From: a virus
IMG/VR virus record: IMGVR_UViG_3300009604_002234
Coordinates: 1-28,588 of that record
Length of the DNA: 28,588 nucleotides
Reading direction: 5' to 3' (one strand)
Numbering within the stretch: the stretch's first letter is position 1; each line of letters begins with the position of its first letter. The notes below the pieces were generated by a model, which had not been told where the DNA came from, did not search any database, and saw only the letters and a program-made list of their open reading frames with translations. The position numbers were made by a program, and so were the translations under genes. Positions 8,448-15,823 of the stretch are shown here, one piece after another.

Positions 8448-9803
8448 CTATCCTCCTTGAATGTTCTTATTGCTTCCGTATCCTTTTGATCCATACCATT
8501 GAAACTTTTTTGACCCTGCCCATTCTTCCCATAGCTTCCTACCCATCTTTGCTCGTATCTGGGGAGTCAGGTCATTTATACCTGTGCCTCCATCATGGTA
8601 GGCCTGTGCATAGGTAGTCTCCAGTCCTTTCTCATCTAGAAAAGTATCACCGGGGTCTACCTCGGTGTTATTCATCATCCATGAATCCAAGTCACGGTTT
8701 ATGGTCTGGGCTGCGTATCTTTTAGCAATAGGATTCAATCCCTTGGTAGACTTGGTTATTATCCATCCCTTAACATTGTTGGGATTACTGGAAAATATAT
8801 CATGTGCGTCAGCTATGAATCTCATTCTTTCTGCCGATATCTCTCTTGGCTTGTAAGCACCTGGGAGTTGTGGTTTTTGCCAGTCATTCCTATCGCCGGA
8901 AACCGGGTCATACGTGGCATCTACGGGTATACCAGGCGCATCTGGTAGATTCGTTAAGAAATTTTTATCAATCCATGACCCTTCTTCATAGCCAGAAGAA
9001 CCTGGGGCAGGGGGCGGGCCAACACCTTCTTGATGTTGCAGGATCCTGTATAGTGTCTGTAGGTTGCCCTGCCATTCATCCCTGCTCCATAGCCTTGGAG
9101 GACCCTCCATACCTTCAAAAAACTGCGAGTCAAGATACTGAGAGTATTCTTTCATGGGAGGGTCAACTCTTGTGTCTGCCTCAATTTTCTCAATATCAGT
9201 CTCAAAATCATTCGCTGTTGAGTCAGGCTTTTCCGCCTCTAGGCTACGGCCTAATGGCATAAAGTACGGAGACCCAGGCATCATACGTAACAGCTTAAAC
9301 TGTTTTCTGAGGTCGTATTCCATGTCATCCATAAGCTCCTGTTGAGCCGGGTTCATGTTGAGATACACCGAATTACGCTTTTTAAATTCGTCGTATATCA
9401 TATCCATCCCTCTATCAACAGTACTCAGGTATCTTACCAGCCAGTTACCGTCTACCGTTCCTGTCTCCTGGTATAGTTCCTGAACTGCAGGGTCACCGCC
9501 AGGATACAAAGGTCTTTGTTCAAGTCTTGGTACAGGAGATGGAATCTGATCAAATGCAGGCCCCCCCCCTGGCTTATCAGCCACGGATAGCCCTATATCT
9601 TTTCCGCCAGGGGCCAGCATAGACCATGGCACATCAGGAGATAACCAGTTTGATCTACTCCTGCTCTTTGCCATTTCATCTATAACGGACTGCTCGCTTC
9701 TCCTGGTTCTTGTCTTTTCTTTAGCGTCTTTAGTGTCGCCACCGAATATAGCACGGATGGCCTGCCCATAGTCGCTGGATATTTTATCTGATAAAGGTCC
9801 CAT
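8448..9803 (-). CDS. Unknown 451-residue late protein downstream of portal
   Basis: 451 residues, starting at ATG 9803, 2 bases after the portal stop. The portal's last codons (MGLVPPR) lie over its ribosome site. No motif is recognised. The N-terminus is basic (residues 25-50, rich in Lys, Arg and Ser). The middle (about 120-180) is strongly helical with many Met and Asp, and the C-terminus is Gly/Lys/Asn-rich (GSKGYGSNKN). It could be an internal virion, head-completion or connector protein; its place after the portal supports this but does not decide it. A run of nine cytosines at 9561-9569 lies within the gene without breaking the frame. Confidence 0.75.
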   Translation of the reverse strand: MGPLSDKISSDYGQAIRAIFGGDTKDAKEKTRTRRSEQSVIDEMAKSRSRSNWLSPDVPWSMLAPGGKDIGLSVADKPGGGPAFDQIPSPVPRLEQRPLYPGGDPAVQELYQETGTVDGNWLVRYLSTVDRGMDMIYDEFKKRNSVYLNMNPAQQELMDDMEYDLRKQFKLLRMMPGSPYFMPLGRSLEAEKPDSTANDFETDIEKIEADTRVDPPMKEYSQYLDSQFFEGMEGPPRLWSRDEWQGNLQTLYRILQHQEGVGPPPAPGSSGYEEGSWIDKNFLTNLPDAPGIPVDATYDPVSGDRNDWQKPQLPGAYKPREISAERMRFIADAHDIFSSNPNNVKGWIITKSTKGLNPIAKRYAAQTINRDLDSWMMNNTEVDPGDTFLDEKGLETTYAQAYHDGGTGINDLTPQIRAKMGRKLWEEWAGSKKFQWYGSKGYGSNKNIQGG

Positions 9804-9805
9804 GA

Positions 9806-11698
9806 TTACCTCGGCGGCACGAGGCCCATGCGCCTCATGCGTTCCTCGTCACTTTGAATGGCACCTGGTCTTGGTGATGCAGGAGGCATACCTACAGGAG
9901 GTCCCTGTGGCGGTACGGGCGGTACACCCAGTGCCGCATTAGGCATTACCTGTGGCGGCAGTCCGGGTGGCCCGCCTCCCGGCGGTCCCATTGGCGGCCC
10001 AGGTGGTGGCCCCATCGGAGGTCCCATTGGTGGTCCCATAGGAGGACCAGTTGGAGGACCCATAGGTGGACCGCCAGGCCCTGCCGGAGGCCCGGGAGGA
10101 GGACCCTGCACCATCTGCGCGGTCTTGGCGGTCTTCTCCATAAGTAATCTCATTAGTTCACCGTAGTAGAATTCTGCCAGCTGGTCTCTTCCCCTGTTTT
10201 CCAGTGAGGATAATAGTGTCCAGAGCGCTGCCTCGGGTAGTTCTTTTTCAGCTACCTGTTCCTTGATAACGTCATCCAGCTGGTCTGCATCCTGTAGTCC
10301 GAGTACCCTGTCCCTGATAAATATGTCAGGCAGCAGCGGTGTAGGTCCCTCTCTTGCTATCTGGGCCATGCTCATCTTGGACATATCGTCCTGTGGCAGC
10401 TGGCTCATTATTGATACCTCGGGATCTCCGCCCTTCTTTATCACGTCAGGGCTTATCTCTTCGGCGAAATACATCCGCTCCTTATCCCTGCCTGATACCT
10501 CCATGGATTTGAATCTTCCACTGCCGTACTGTGAAGAGATCATATTAAATATCTGTGTGTATGCTCTTTCAAGCGTCTGTATCCTTGGGGATAGTACGGT
10601 TTCAATTCCCTGCCTGAGGGTATTAATTGCGTAACCTGACAGCTGGAACTGGAGTTCACCGTAGATAGAGTAGGGGAGTCCACCCCTTTGTATCTCACTG
10701 GATACGAGTCCCATGAAGGCACCTGATTCCTTAGCCATCTCAAGCATTCCGAGGGGTTCTACTTCCTCTCCCTGCCCGAGTGAAATCTCAGAACCTTCCT
10801 GGTACGGGTCTTCATCGAGCGTCTTGGTACCGTCCCTGGACTTAACCTTTAATCCCTGCTTTCGGGACCTTGCGGTAAGTTCAAGCATGGTAGACATCAT
10901 AAAGTTATTGTTCTCGAAGTTCTCCCTGTTATGCTTAAACACGGATTCCCCGAAGTCTGCAATAGCATCGGAGCCTACTTCATCTGACTGTACCAGGGGT
11001 GCGGAACCCACCATTCCTATAAAGCACGGAACCCCATCGTAACCGTGCCTTGTCCTGCGCTTCAGGATCCTGTCACCGGTTACAACGTAGTTATCTTCCT
11101 TATCGTAGAAGTCATAGACCAATACGCTCTGTTCATCGTCTTTGCCTATGGACTTGAGGTTATACTGCTTTGCCACCTCTTCGGGGGATTTACGCATCCT
11201 GTAACATGCCCAGTCGAGTCCGTCAGGACCTTCGCCCCAGAAGGTATTAAGCGGGTCCCATGGGGTGATATCAACCCTTGTACCCTGTTCTTTATCCTTT
11301 ATCAGCAGTGCCCTGCCTGCGTACCAACCCCTAAGGGTAACGTACCAGGCTAATTGGTCTCTGAGGGGGGGAAGAAGTCTCATGCACAGGCTGTCGTCCG
11401 CGGCACGGGTAATACCTGTGAGGAATCTTTCCTTCTGGTTATCAGCGTCCCTCTGGTCTCTTTCGTTACCGCTAAAGGGAATTCTCACCACCATTTCTGC
11501 GTTGGTAAGCCAGCTGATGATCTTATCTGCCATCACCTGTGGTTCGTTGGAGGTATAGGACCTGTATCCGTCCCCTGCATCGTAGGGTTCGAGCCTGTAG
11601 AGCCTGTGGTCCTGCTCCATACGGTCTCTGAGTGGATAGGTAGCTTTATAGTGACCTTCCACCATGTCTACAATTTCAGAAAACTTACGTTTTGCCAC
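9806..11698 (-). CDS. Phage portal protein with collagen-like C-terminal tail
   Basis: The portal forms the ring at the capsid vertex through which DNA enters and leaves. I chose the GTG at 11698 (630 residues, MAKRKFSEIV) because AAAGGTGG lies 5 bases upstream. An in-frame GTG at 11707 would overlap that site. The body, up to about residue 530, has portal-like features: an N-terminal helical region, the PWDPLNTFWG strand region, and a long helix around SGYAINTLRQGIETVLSPRIQTLE. The position directly after TerL supports the call. The last 100 residues hold repeated GPP and MGPP triplets, like a collagen or polyproline-II extension, before ending RMRRMGLVPPR. Portals normally lack such a tail. 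Confidence 0.85.
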   Translation of the reverse strand: MAKRKFSEIVDMVEGHYKATYPLRDRMEQDHRLYRLEPYDAGDGYRSYTSNEPQVMADKIISWLTNAEMVVRIPFSGNERDQRDADNQKERFLTGITRAADDSLCMRLLPPLRDQLAWYVTLRGWYAGRALLIKDKEQGTRVDITPWDPLNTFWGEGPDGLDWACYRMRKSPEEVAKQYNLKSIGKDDEQSVLVYDFYDKEDNYVVTGDRILKRRTRHGYDGVPCFIGMVGSAPLVQSDEVGSDAIADFGESVFKHNRENFENNNFMMSTMLELTARSRKQGLKVKSRDGTKTLDEDPYQEGSEISLGQGEEVEPLGMLEMAKESGAFMGLVSSEIQRGGLPYSIYGELQFQLSGYAINTLRQGIETVLSPRIQTLERAYTQIFNMISSQYGSGRFKSMEVSGRDKERMYFAEEISPDVIKKGGDPEVSIMSQLPQDDMSKMSMAQIAREGPTPLLPDIFIRDRVLGLQDADQLDDVIKEQVAEKELPEAALWTLLSSLENRGRDQLAEFYYGELMRLLMEKTAKTAQMVQGPPPGPPAGPGGPPMGPPTGPPMGPPMGPPMGPPPGPPMGPPGGGPPGLPPQVMPNAALGVPPVPPQGPPVGMPPASPRPGAIQSDEERMRRMGLVPPR

Positions 11699-11700
11699 AG

Positions 11701-13041
11701 CTACCACCTTTTAACGGAAATCTTATCCCGTCCCTGTACATAGCCGTATCCGTAGTTGTCCACTATACCATAGATCAGCGCTTTTACACCGTGGTTATTC
11801 TTATCTTCCGGTGAAGATCCCACTATATTCCCATCCCGGTCAACTTTCCACCTGTATGCCCTTGTCTGACCGTCAAACGGGTTAGGGGCTGCCCCAAATT
11901 CCGAAAGAACCCCGTCACACCGGGGATTTATCTTTAATTTTGCTTCTCTTGAGAGAGGGTCGGGCTTTAAAAAGCTCTTTAATCTCTCGGTTCCGTCGTT
12001 AATCATAACTTTTTGAGAATTTAAGTACAATCCCGTCTCCTTTAACCAGATCTCAACCGGTGCAGGCATTGCCTGGTGCTGATTACCTGCTATATCTATC
12101 ACCCCGTACTGCACATCCTGCCACCACGGGCGGTTTTTACAGATGTCAATGATCTCTTCTGTTACCAATCCTCTTTCGTAGACTTCATCTATGACATGGA
12201 TAACATCATCGTGGATTTGAATAGCCATAACAGCGTATGCCCCTGCGTATCCGGGGTCCATCCAGAGGTGTACGGGGTCACCCACCGACCACTTCACTTC
12301 TTCTACGTGGAGATTGGGCCTGAATTCACTAAACACCAGTCCTTCGGGAGGTGACGGGATACCTTCAATGCGTTCCATAAAGAAATCGTCACTGGAATCT
12401 CTTTTAAGTCTCTGTATCTCGGGGTCCTGTATCCCATCGGGGTACAGGTGGGTATTCGTATAGCTCGGAAGTGAGAAACTCTGTTCCTCGTCCGTGGGTA
12501 CCGACCATGCGGTATGCATCTGCGGGTACCATCCGAGTGAGCCTTCAAAGGTTCCTGACAAAAACAGCCACCCTCTCTTGGGGGCGCATCTTCCTCTCAT
12601 CCTGTAGAAGGTTTCTATATCCAGCTGGGATGCTTCGCACCCGATAATACCGTCAGGGGCTCTCATTGCAAGTGTACGCGGATCTTTAGCGGATTTTGTC
12701 TCTATACGTGTCCCGTCTGCGAGTATAATCCTGCCGGGGTCAACCCTTTTAGATGCTTCCTTGAGTATTCCCAGCGCGGAGAAGTCATCTATCAGGTACT
12801 CGAACTCTGCCCTTGTGCGTTCATAGTCAGCAGCGACAAGCCAGTAGAGTCCCTCGTCGTTGATCTCCATCATGCGTGCAAGCAGGTACTTGCTTGCCAT
12901 CATGGATTTACCTGCCTGTTCACCCCCTGCAACAAGGATGAATCTTTTACGGCAATCTACTATCGGCATCTGTGCCGGGGTAGGGTTAAATCCCACCTTA
13001 TCGTAGAGATAACTTACTACATCAGTTACTGTCTGAGTCAT
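11701..13041 (-). CDS. terL: Terminase large subunit
   Basis: 446 residues, the ATP-driven motor and nuclease that cuts concatemers and packages DNA through the portal. Walker A is GGEQAGKS (39-46). A Walker B-type region is GIIGCEA with Glu136. A coupling motif LSGT lies at 161-164. The nuclease half shows acidic residues at the expected spacing: Asp262 in MDPGY, Asp316 in VIDIAG and Asp413 in EDKNNHG. Length is normal for the family. The ATG lies inside the end of terS (20-base overlap), and its stop overlaps the ribosome site of the portal gene, so the three are translationally coupled. Confidence 0.95.
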   Translation of the reverse strand: MTQTVTDVVSYLYDKVGFNPTPAQMPIVDCRKRFILVAGGEQAGKSMMASKYLLARMMEINDEGLYWLVAADYERTRAEFEYLIDDFSALGILKEASKRVDPGRIILADGTRIETKSAKDPRTLAMRAPDGIIGCEASQLDIETFYRMRGRCAPKRGWLFLSGTFEGSLGWYPQMHTAWSVPTDEEQSFSLPSYTNTHLYPDGIQDPEIQRLKRDSSDDFFMERIEGIPSPPEGLVFSEFRPNLHVEEVKWSVGDPVHLWMDPGYAGAYAVMAIQIHDDVIHVIDEVYERGLVTEEIIDICKNRPWWQDVQYGVIDIAGNQHQAMPAPVEIWLKETGLYLNSQKVMINDGTERLKSFLKPDPLSREAKLKINPRCDGVLSEFGAAPNPFDGQTRAYRWKVDRDGNIVGSSPEDKNNHGVKALIYGIVDNYGYGYVQGRDKISVKRW

Positions 13042-13516
13042 TCAGGGACCCGAACTTTCCCCGTACTATAGTTGAGGCTTCTTCTATTGCCGATACCGGT
13101 TCTTCCACCTTGATATCTTCCTTCTTCGGGTCAGGCCCTGACTTAGCTTCTCTCATTGCCTTCCTGAATTCAGAGAGAACGTCCTTAGCCTCGGAAGAAG
13201 CCTGGTTAGCACCCTTATATTTCTCTGGCATAGCGCCGTTCATCTTAAATATAAGCAGTGTCGGGTTAGCCTTGTAGTCAAGATTCTTATGCATCTCATC
13301 TACCAGGTCGTTAAGTATCTCTTCGAGGTGGTCATTATAGGACTCGGTAGCTTCCCTGTATCTCTCAAGGAAAAGAAGATCGTTCCTTCTCCAGTTCCTT
13401 ACGGTTTCAGTACTAACACCTGTTAATTTTGCAGACTTCGTAATAACCCCACACTTTGAATAGGCCTCTAAAAACCGGTCTTGTTTTTTCAGTGTCTCTC
13501 TGGATAACATCTGCAT
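13022..13516 (-). CDS. terS: Terminase small subunit
   Basis: 164 residues. It would bind the packaging site and recruit TerL. Residues about 22-45 form a helix-turn-helix (GVITKSAKLTGVSTETVRNW), followed by a long helical segment (50-80) that in this family makes the oligomer. The acidic/basic C-terminal tail (120-164) would contact TerL. The ATG at 13516 follows GAGGT 7 bases upstream; a second in-frame ATG is two codons later. It is the first gene of the late operon, with a promoter at 13534-13562. Confidence 0.9.
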   Translation of the reverse strand: MQMLSRETLKKQDRFLEAYSKCGVITKSAKLTGVSTETVRNWRRNDLLFLERYREATESYNDHLEEILNDLVDEMHKNLDYKANPTLLIFKMNGAMPEKYKGANQASSEAKDVLSEFRKAMREAKSGPDPKKEDIKVEEPVSAIEEASTIVRGKFGSLNDSDSN

Positions 13517-13533
13517 TTAGCTACCTCGCTATG

Positions 13534-13562
13534 AATATACAATTAAATTAGTGTATAATCAA
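13534..13562 (-). promoter_or_regulatory. Late operon promoter with operator-like palindrome
   Basis: On the minus strand TTGATT (13562-13557) and TATATT (13539-13534) have a 17-base spacer, with the start expected near 13527, 11 bases before terS. The spacer is part of a near-palindrome, TATACA...TGTATA around a TAATTTA core. The same core is in the palindrome of the promoter at 15372-15400. Confidence 0.6.
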
Positions 13563-13610
13563 GGAGAGTACAGGGGTTAGCATTCACCCACTGGCTCGTT
13601 TCTCCTTTCT

Positions 13611-13661
13611 GGTGGTCTCGGGGACGGGTTTTCCTTCTCTCTACCGGACTCCGAGATCACC
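13611..13661 (-). repeat. Imperfect 11-bp inverted repeat at the 3' end of the small minus-strand operon
   Basis: GGTGGTCTCGG (13611-13621) and CCGAGATCACC (13651-13661) pair with one mismatch across a 29-base loop that includes the stop codon of the gene at 13641. It could end or protect that transcript. No T-run follows, so I do not call it a Rho-independent terminator. Confidence 0.35.
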
Positions 13662-13820
13662 AAACAGGGGAGCCCAGCCCTTAGGCCTCCTCAACCGTAT
13701 TGCCCCACATTCCTCACACTCAGTAACATCCCTACCGGCCCTCTTCAAAGAATACTTATAATTAAACTTCCTACACACATGCCCAGGGTAACTACCCTTT
13801 TGGCTTTTTATTTTAACCAT
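13641..13820 (-). CDS. Small zinc-finger-like protein
   Basis: 59 residues from the ATG at 13820, chosen because GGGAGG lies 7 bases upstream; a longer frame to 13895 lacks such a site. The protein is basic (MVKIKSQKG start). It has Cys in HVCRKF and a CEECG pair about 20 residues later, which could form a small metal site. The ATG overlaps the stop of the upstream gene by 8 bases, so they are coupled. No family is recognised. A DNA- or RNA-binding role is a guess from charge and cysteines. Confidence 0.6.
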   Translation of the reverse strand: MVKIKSQKGSYPGHVCRKFNYKYSLKRAGRDVTECEECGAIRLRRPKGWAPLFGDLGVR

Positions 13821-14151
13821 CCTCTGACCTCCCTCTACAGTAAGAACACATACCTTTCCGCGCATCCTTCTCCAAACCACCGGTGTGACTACCACCCATC
13901 AGGATCTTGCAAACAGAACACTTAGGGTGACTTTCAAATATCTTCTTAATCTTATCCTGAATAATCTTCCCGGGAGACCTACCCTTATTCTTTCCCCTAC
14001 CACCGTAAGGCTTCGTAATAACATCCACCCCGTCACAAATAAAACACGTAGGAGGAGGGTCCCTATACTCACTTAACAATATCTCCCCCGTCCTCTTTGA
14101 CCTGGCGAAGTGATGGCTCATTGCCCTAGCATATATCGCAGTCTTCGACAT
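13813..14151 (-). CDS. Cysteine-rich basic protein of unknown function
   Basis: 112 residues from ATG 14151 (a GTG lies one codon earlier; neither has a clear ribosome site, so translation may depend on the overlapping upstream gene). Three CxxC pairs are visible: CFIC (about 36-39), CSVC (about 79-82) and CSYC (about 102-105). The middle is strongly basic (KPYGGRGKNKGRSPGK). Two pairs plus the basic stretch suggest a zinc-binding nucleic-acid protein, perhaps an HNH-like nuclease relative, but I see no clear HNH histidines and do not assign it. Confidence 0.6.
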   Translation of the reverse strand: MSKTAIYARAMSHHFARSKRTGEILLSEYRDPPPTCFICDGVDVITKPYGGRGKNKGRSPGKIIQDKIKKIFESHPKCSVCKILMGGSHTGGLEKDARKGMCSYCRGRSEDG

Positions 14152-14614
14152 CACAATTTACATAAGGATATAAAACACGGTCGTCTGATTCCTTGCATTC
14201 CTTTGTAATCCATATAGGTGTTGTCGCCCCAGGATTCCAAAGTGACAAATTTACCATTATATCCACCCTCCACCCATCCTTAATCAATTTGGCTAGATCA
14301 AGTATCACATCGCTACAAATATCATAAGGCTCCGAAACATAAACAGTGGATCCACTCTTACGCCTCAGCATATAATAATGGTCCTGCCAATCATAATACC
14401 GCTGACCATACTCCGGTTTCCTGTCACCGAACCGGGGAAATTTACTATCCCATCCCTTTACCAACCTGAATCCCCTGGCTTTTAAAACCGAATAATTATG
14501 GTCGGTTTCCCTACCGATACGCTCCATCCTGGGTGAAGCCATCTTCTGCATTTCATTTAACATTCTATAAGTCCCCCTCGCGTGCGTAAGATGTAACATT
14601 GTAACATATTCCAT
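14126..14614 (-). CDS. Unknown 162-residue protein, first gene of small minus operon
   Basis: Starts MEYVTMLHLTHARG and ends CDVEDCDIC. It is rich in Tyr, Arg, Lys and Asp, with no signal peptide, and no family is recognised. A region around residues 90-115 (YVSEPYDICSDVILDLAKLIKDGWRV) looks like a folded alpha/beta core. There is no strong ribosome site before the ATG, so the start is uncertain; Met at codons 6 or 19 are alternatives. Its end overlaps the next gene by 26 bases. It faces the control region at 14,615-15,823, whose operators may repress it. Confidence 0.65.
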   Translation of the reverse strand: MEYVTMLHLTHARGTYRMLNEMQKMASPRMERIGRETDHNYSVLKARGFRLVKGWDSKFPRFGDRKPEYGQRYYDWQDHYYMLRRKSGSTVYVSEPYDICSDVILDLAKLIKDGWRVDIMVNLSLWNPGATTPIWITKECKESDDRVLYPYVNCDVEDCDIC

Positions 14615-14717
14615 TGTAACTATTTTTTTACGATGAGTAATAAGAACGAAGAAGTAAAAAAAGACATAGTTACTTTGTAATACAAGATTGTAACTATTGA
14701 TACATTGAATTAAAAAT

Positions 14718-14751
14718 TAACAGAACCTGTTATTTTTTACAGAACCTGTAA
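14718..14751. promoter_or_regulatory. Two palindromic operators 19 bp apart
   Basis: TAACAGAACCTGTTA (14718-14732) and TTACAGAACCTGTAA (14737-14751) share the core ACAGAACCTGT and are each fully palindromic outside the AAC centre. Centre-to-centre distance is 19 bp, so dimers would sit on nearly the same DNA face. They lie about 105-130 bp upstream of the gene starting at 14614 and resemble repressor operator pairs. Confidence 0.65.
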
Positions 14752-14861
14752 TTTTTATATTAATTGTATATGAAGATCACTAATCACGATTATTGAATCT
14801 TCTTCCGAATCTCCCAAGTTAAAGGGTTCAGAAATTCCGAAACTTAAAGTCCAAAGTAATG

Positions 14862-14920
14862 GTCAGAAAAGAAAGTTTAGTCGGAAAAGTACCTTTTCTT
14901 GCTTAATTGTCTTTTCTGAC
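14862..14920. repeat. Nested inverted repeats
   Basis: The outer arms GTCAGAAAAGA (14862-14872) and TCTTTTCTGAC (14910-14920) pair perfectly over 11 bp. Inside is a second hairpin, GAAAAG-TAC-CTTTTC (14884-14898), using the same AAAAG word. The structure could form a cruciform or be a protein-binding site in an origin or control region. Confidence 0.6.
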
Positions 14921-15149
14921 GGCTAATATGTGGCTGATTAATCATCCTGACAACGTAGGTAAAACACCGTAATTGCTGTAATTTAATTAGGCTACAAGAG
15001 CTCTTTTAGCGAAAAAATTCCGTCACGGGTACCTCAACTCACAACCACTACTACACTAAGCCATACCCCCTCAACAACCGATGCAATAAGCAACAGTAAT
15101 AGTAACTGCATCCACTAAGGCACACTTGCAACCAACCTCACAGTATGTC

Positions 15150-15178
15150 AAGGAATCTCGCTAAAGCTTCGATTCCTT
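15150..15178. repeat. 8-bp stem hairpin
   Basis: AAGGAATC (15150-15157) pairs with GATTCCTT (15171-15178) around a 13-base loop containing GC-TAAA-GC. No T-run follows on either strand, so this is recorded as a hairpin and not a terminator. Confidence 0.45.
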
Positions 15179-15371
15179 ATTCCGGTCCAATGGAAATTTC
15201 CGGTATCGCTTCTCCACTTTGGAAGTGTAGATAGTATCAGGATCCAGTTGGGTCCCGATACCTGGACGGAACATTGCACGCAGCGTGCCACATTTTTACC
15301 AGTATCGCGGCTCAATAGCTTTATCCCTTGCGCCTCCGTTGAATACTGAATCACACCACGATTAACCAAAT

Positions 15372-15400
15372 TTGACAACGGTATACTAATTTAGTATAAT
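15372..15400 (+). promoter_or_regulatory. Consensus sigma70 promoter overlapped by a palindrome
   Basis: TTGACA (15372-15377), 17-base spacer, TATAAT (15395-15400): both boxes are perfect. A 17-bp palindrome, TATACTAA-T-TTAGTATA (15382-15398), fills the spacer and runs into the -10 box, so a bound protein would block RNA polymerase. The predicted start near 15407 coincides with an ATG without a ribosome site, so the product is either leaderless or a non-coding RNA running into the 15,407-15,800 stretch. Confidence 0.8.
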
Positions 15401-15706
15401 TCGGATATGAATATAACTAGAACATACCGGAACGGCCGCCACTACAGAGTTAAGCCTTGCAAATCTATGCTCCGTCCAGTAGACGGGCCTAGAATACGCA
15501 CTGCCACATCCCTGGAGTATCAGGGGGCCGTTCATATCCACCGGAAATCTAGCAATGCGATTGGAAATAAAACCGTTGCTAACAGCGTTACAGGTGGTAA
15601 CAAGCGCAACAATAACGTGCCGCCCACTAGACGCTACCCACACCTTAAAAACTAAATACTAATATCCACCAGTTAGATACGCTAGTCTAGAGAAATAAGC
15701 GCAATT

Positions 15707-15723
15707 TCCACTTCTAAAGTGGA
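15707..15723. repeat. CTCCACTT-family inverted repeat, copy 1
   Basis: TCCACTT-CTA-AAGTGGA, a perfect 7-bp inverted repeat. It belongs to the same family as the sites at 15742, 16647, 16839 and 18733. A degenerate member may lie at 15211-15231. Confidence 0.7.
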
Positions 15724-15741
15724 GATTTACCGGAATTGAGA

Positions 15742-15763
15742 TTCTCCACTTCAAAGAGGAGAT
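15742..15763. repeat. 22-bp hairpin repeat, left copy, before gene 15824
   Basis: Identical over 22 bases to 16647-16668. The core TCTCC-A-CTT...AAG-A-GGAGA pairs with one A-A mismatch. Outer arms GGAATTGA (15731-15738) and TCAATTCC extend the pairing. These arms differ in sequence from those of the right copy but still pair with each other. Confidence 0.75.
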
Positions 15764-15796
15764 AATCAATTCCTGAGATAAATAATTCAATGTTTT

Positions 15797-15812
15797 TATT
15801 GTGCGTTATTCC
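15797..15812. repeat. 16-bp inverted repeat, left arm
   Basis: TATTGTGCGTTATTCC, perfectly complementary in inverse to 16619-16634. The two arms enclose the single gene 15824-16597, with 11 bases to its start and 21 after its stop. Confidence 0.85.
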
Positions 15813-15823
15813 ATATGTAAAAA

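Larger units (their letters stand above)
14615..15823. other. 1.2 kb control region between diverging gene blocks (possible origin)
   Basis: No convincing gene is present. The region is AT-rich at its left (14,615-14,800) and holds two palindromic operators, nested inverted repeats (14862-14920), a hairpin at 15150-15178, a 13-bp palindrome GCACGCAGCGTGC (15276-15288), a consensus promoter (15372-15400) and several copies of the CTCCACTT hairpin family. It separates leftward genes from rightward ones. This is a usual place for a phage control switch and replication origin, but no initiator sites are recognised. Confidence 0.6.

Noticed and set aside
9561-9569. Run of nine cytosines in the 451-residue gene as a possible frameshift site
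   Set aside because: The frame is open through it and no alternative product is seen; it is only a potential sequencing or slippage spot.
9858-10166. 102-codon opposite-strand ORF rich in Gly/Pro
   Set aside because: It is the mirror of the portal's GPP repeats; GC-rich triplet repeats keep the other strand open by composition.
15148-15378. 76-codon minus-strand ORF from a TTG, with one CVQC pair
   Set aside because: Weak start, no ribosome site, and it covers hairpins and a promoter box. A decayed gene remnant is possible but not supported.
15386-15643. 85-codon minus-strand ORF in the control region
   Set aside because: It runs across the consensus promoter, lacks a ribosome site and shows no motif.
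15407-15655. 82-codon plus-strand ORF starting at the predicted transcription start
   Set aside because: No ribosome site, no family resemblance, and an opposite-strand frame is open over the same bases. Kept as a transcript question, not as a gene.
14615-15823. tRNA or other structured RNA gene in the control region
   Set aside because: I looked for cloverleaf arms and a TTC-type T loop on both strands and found no convincing set.
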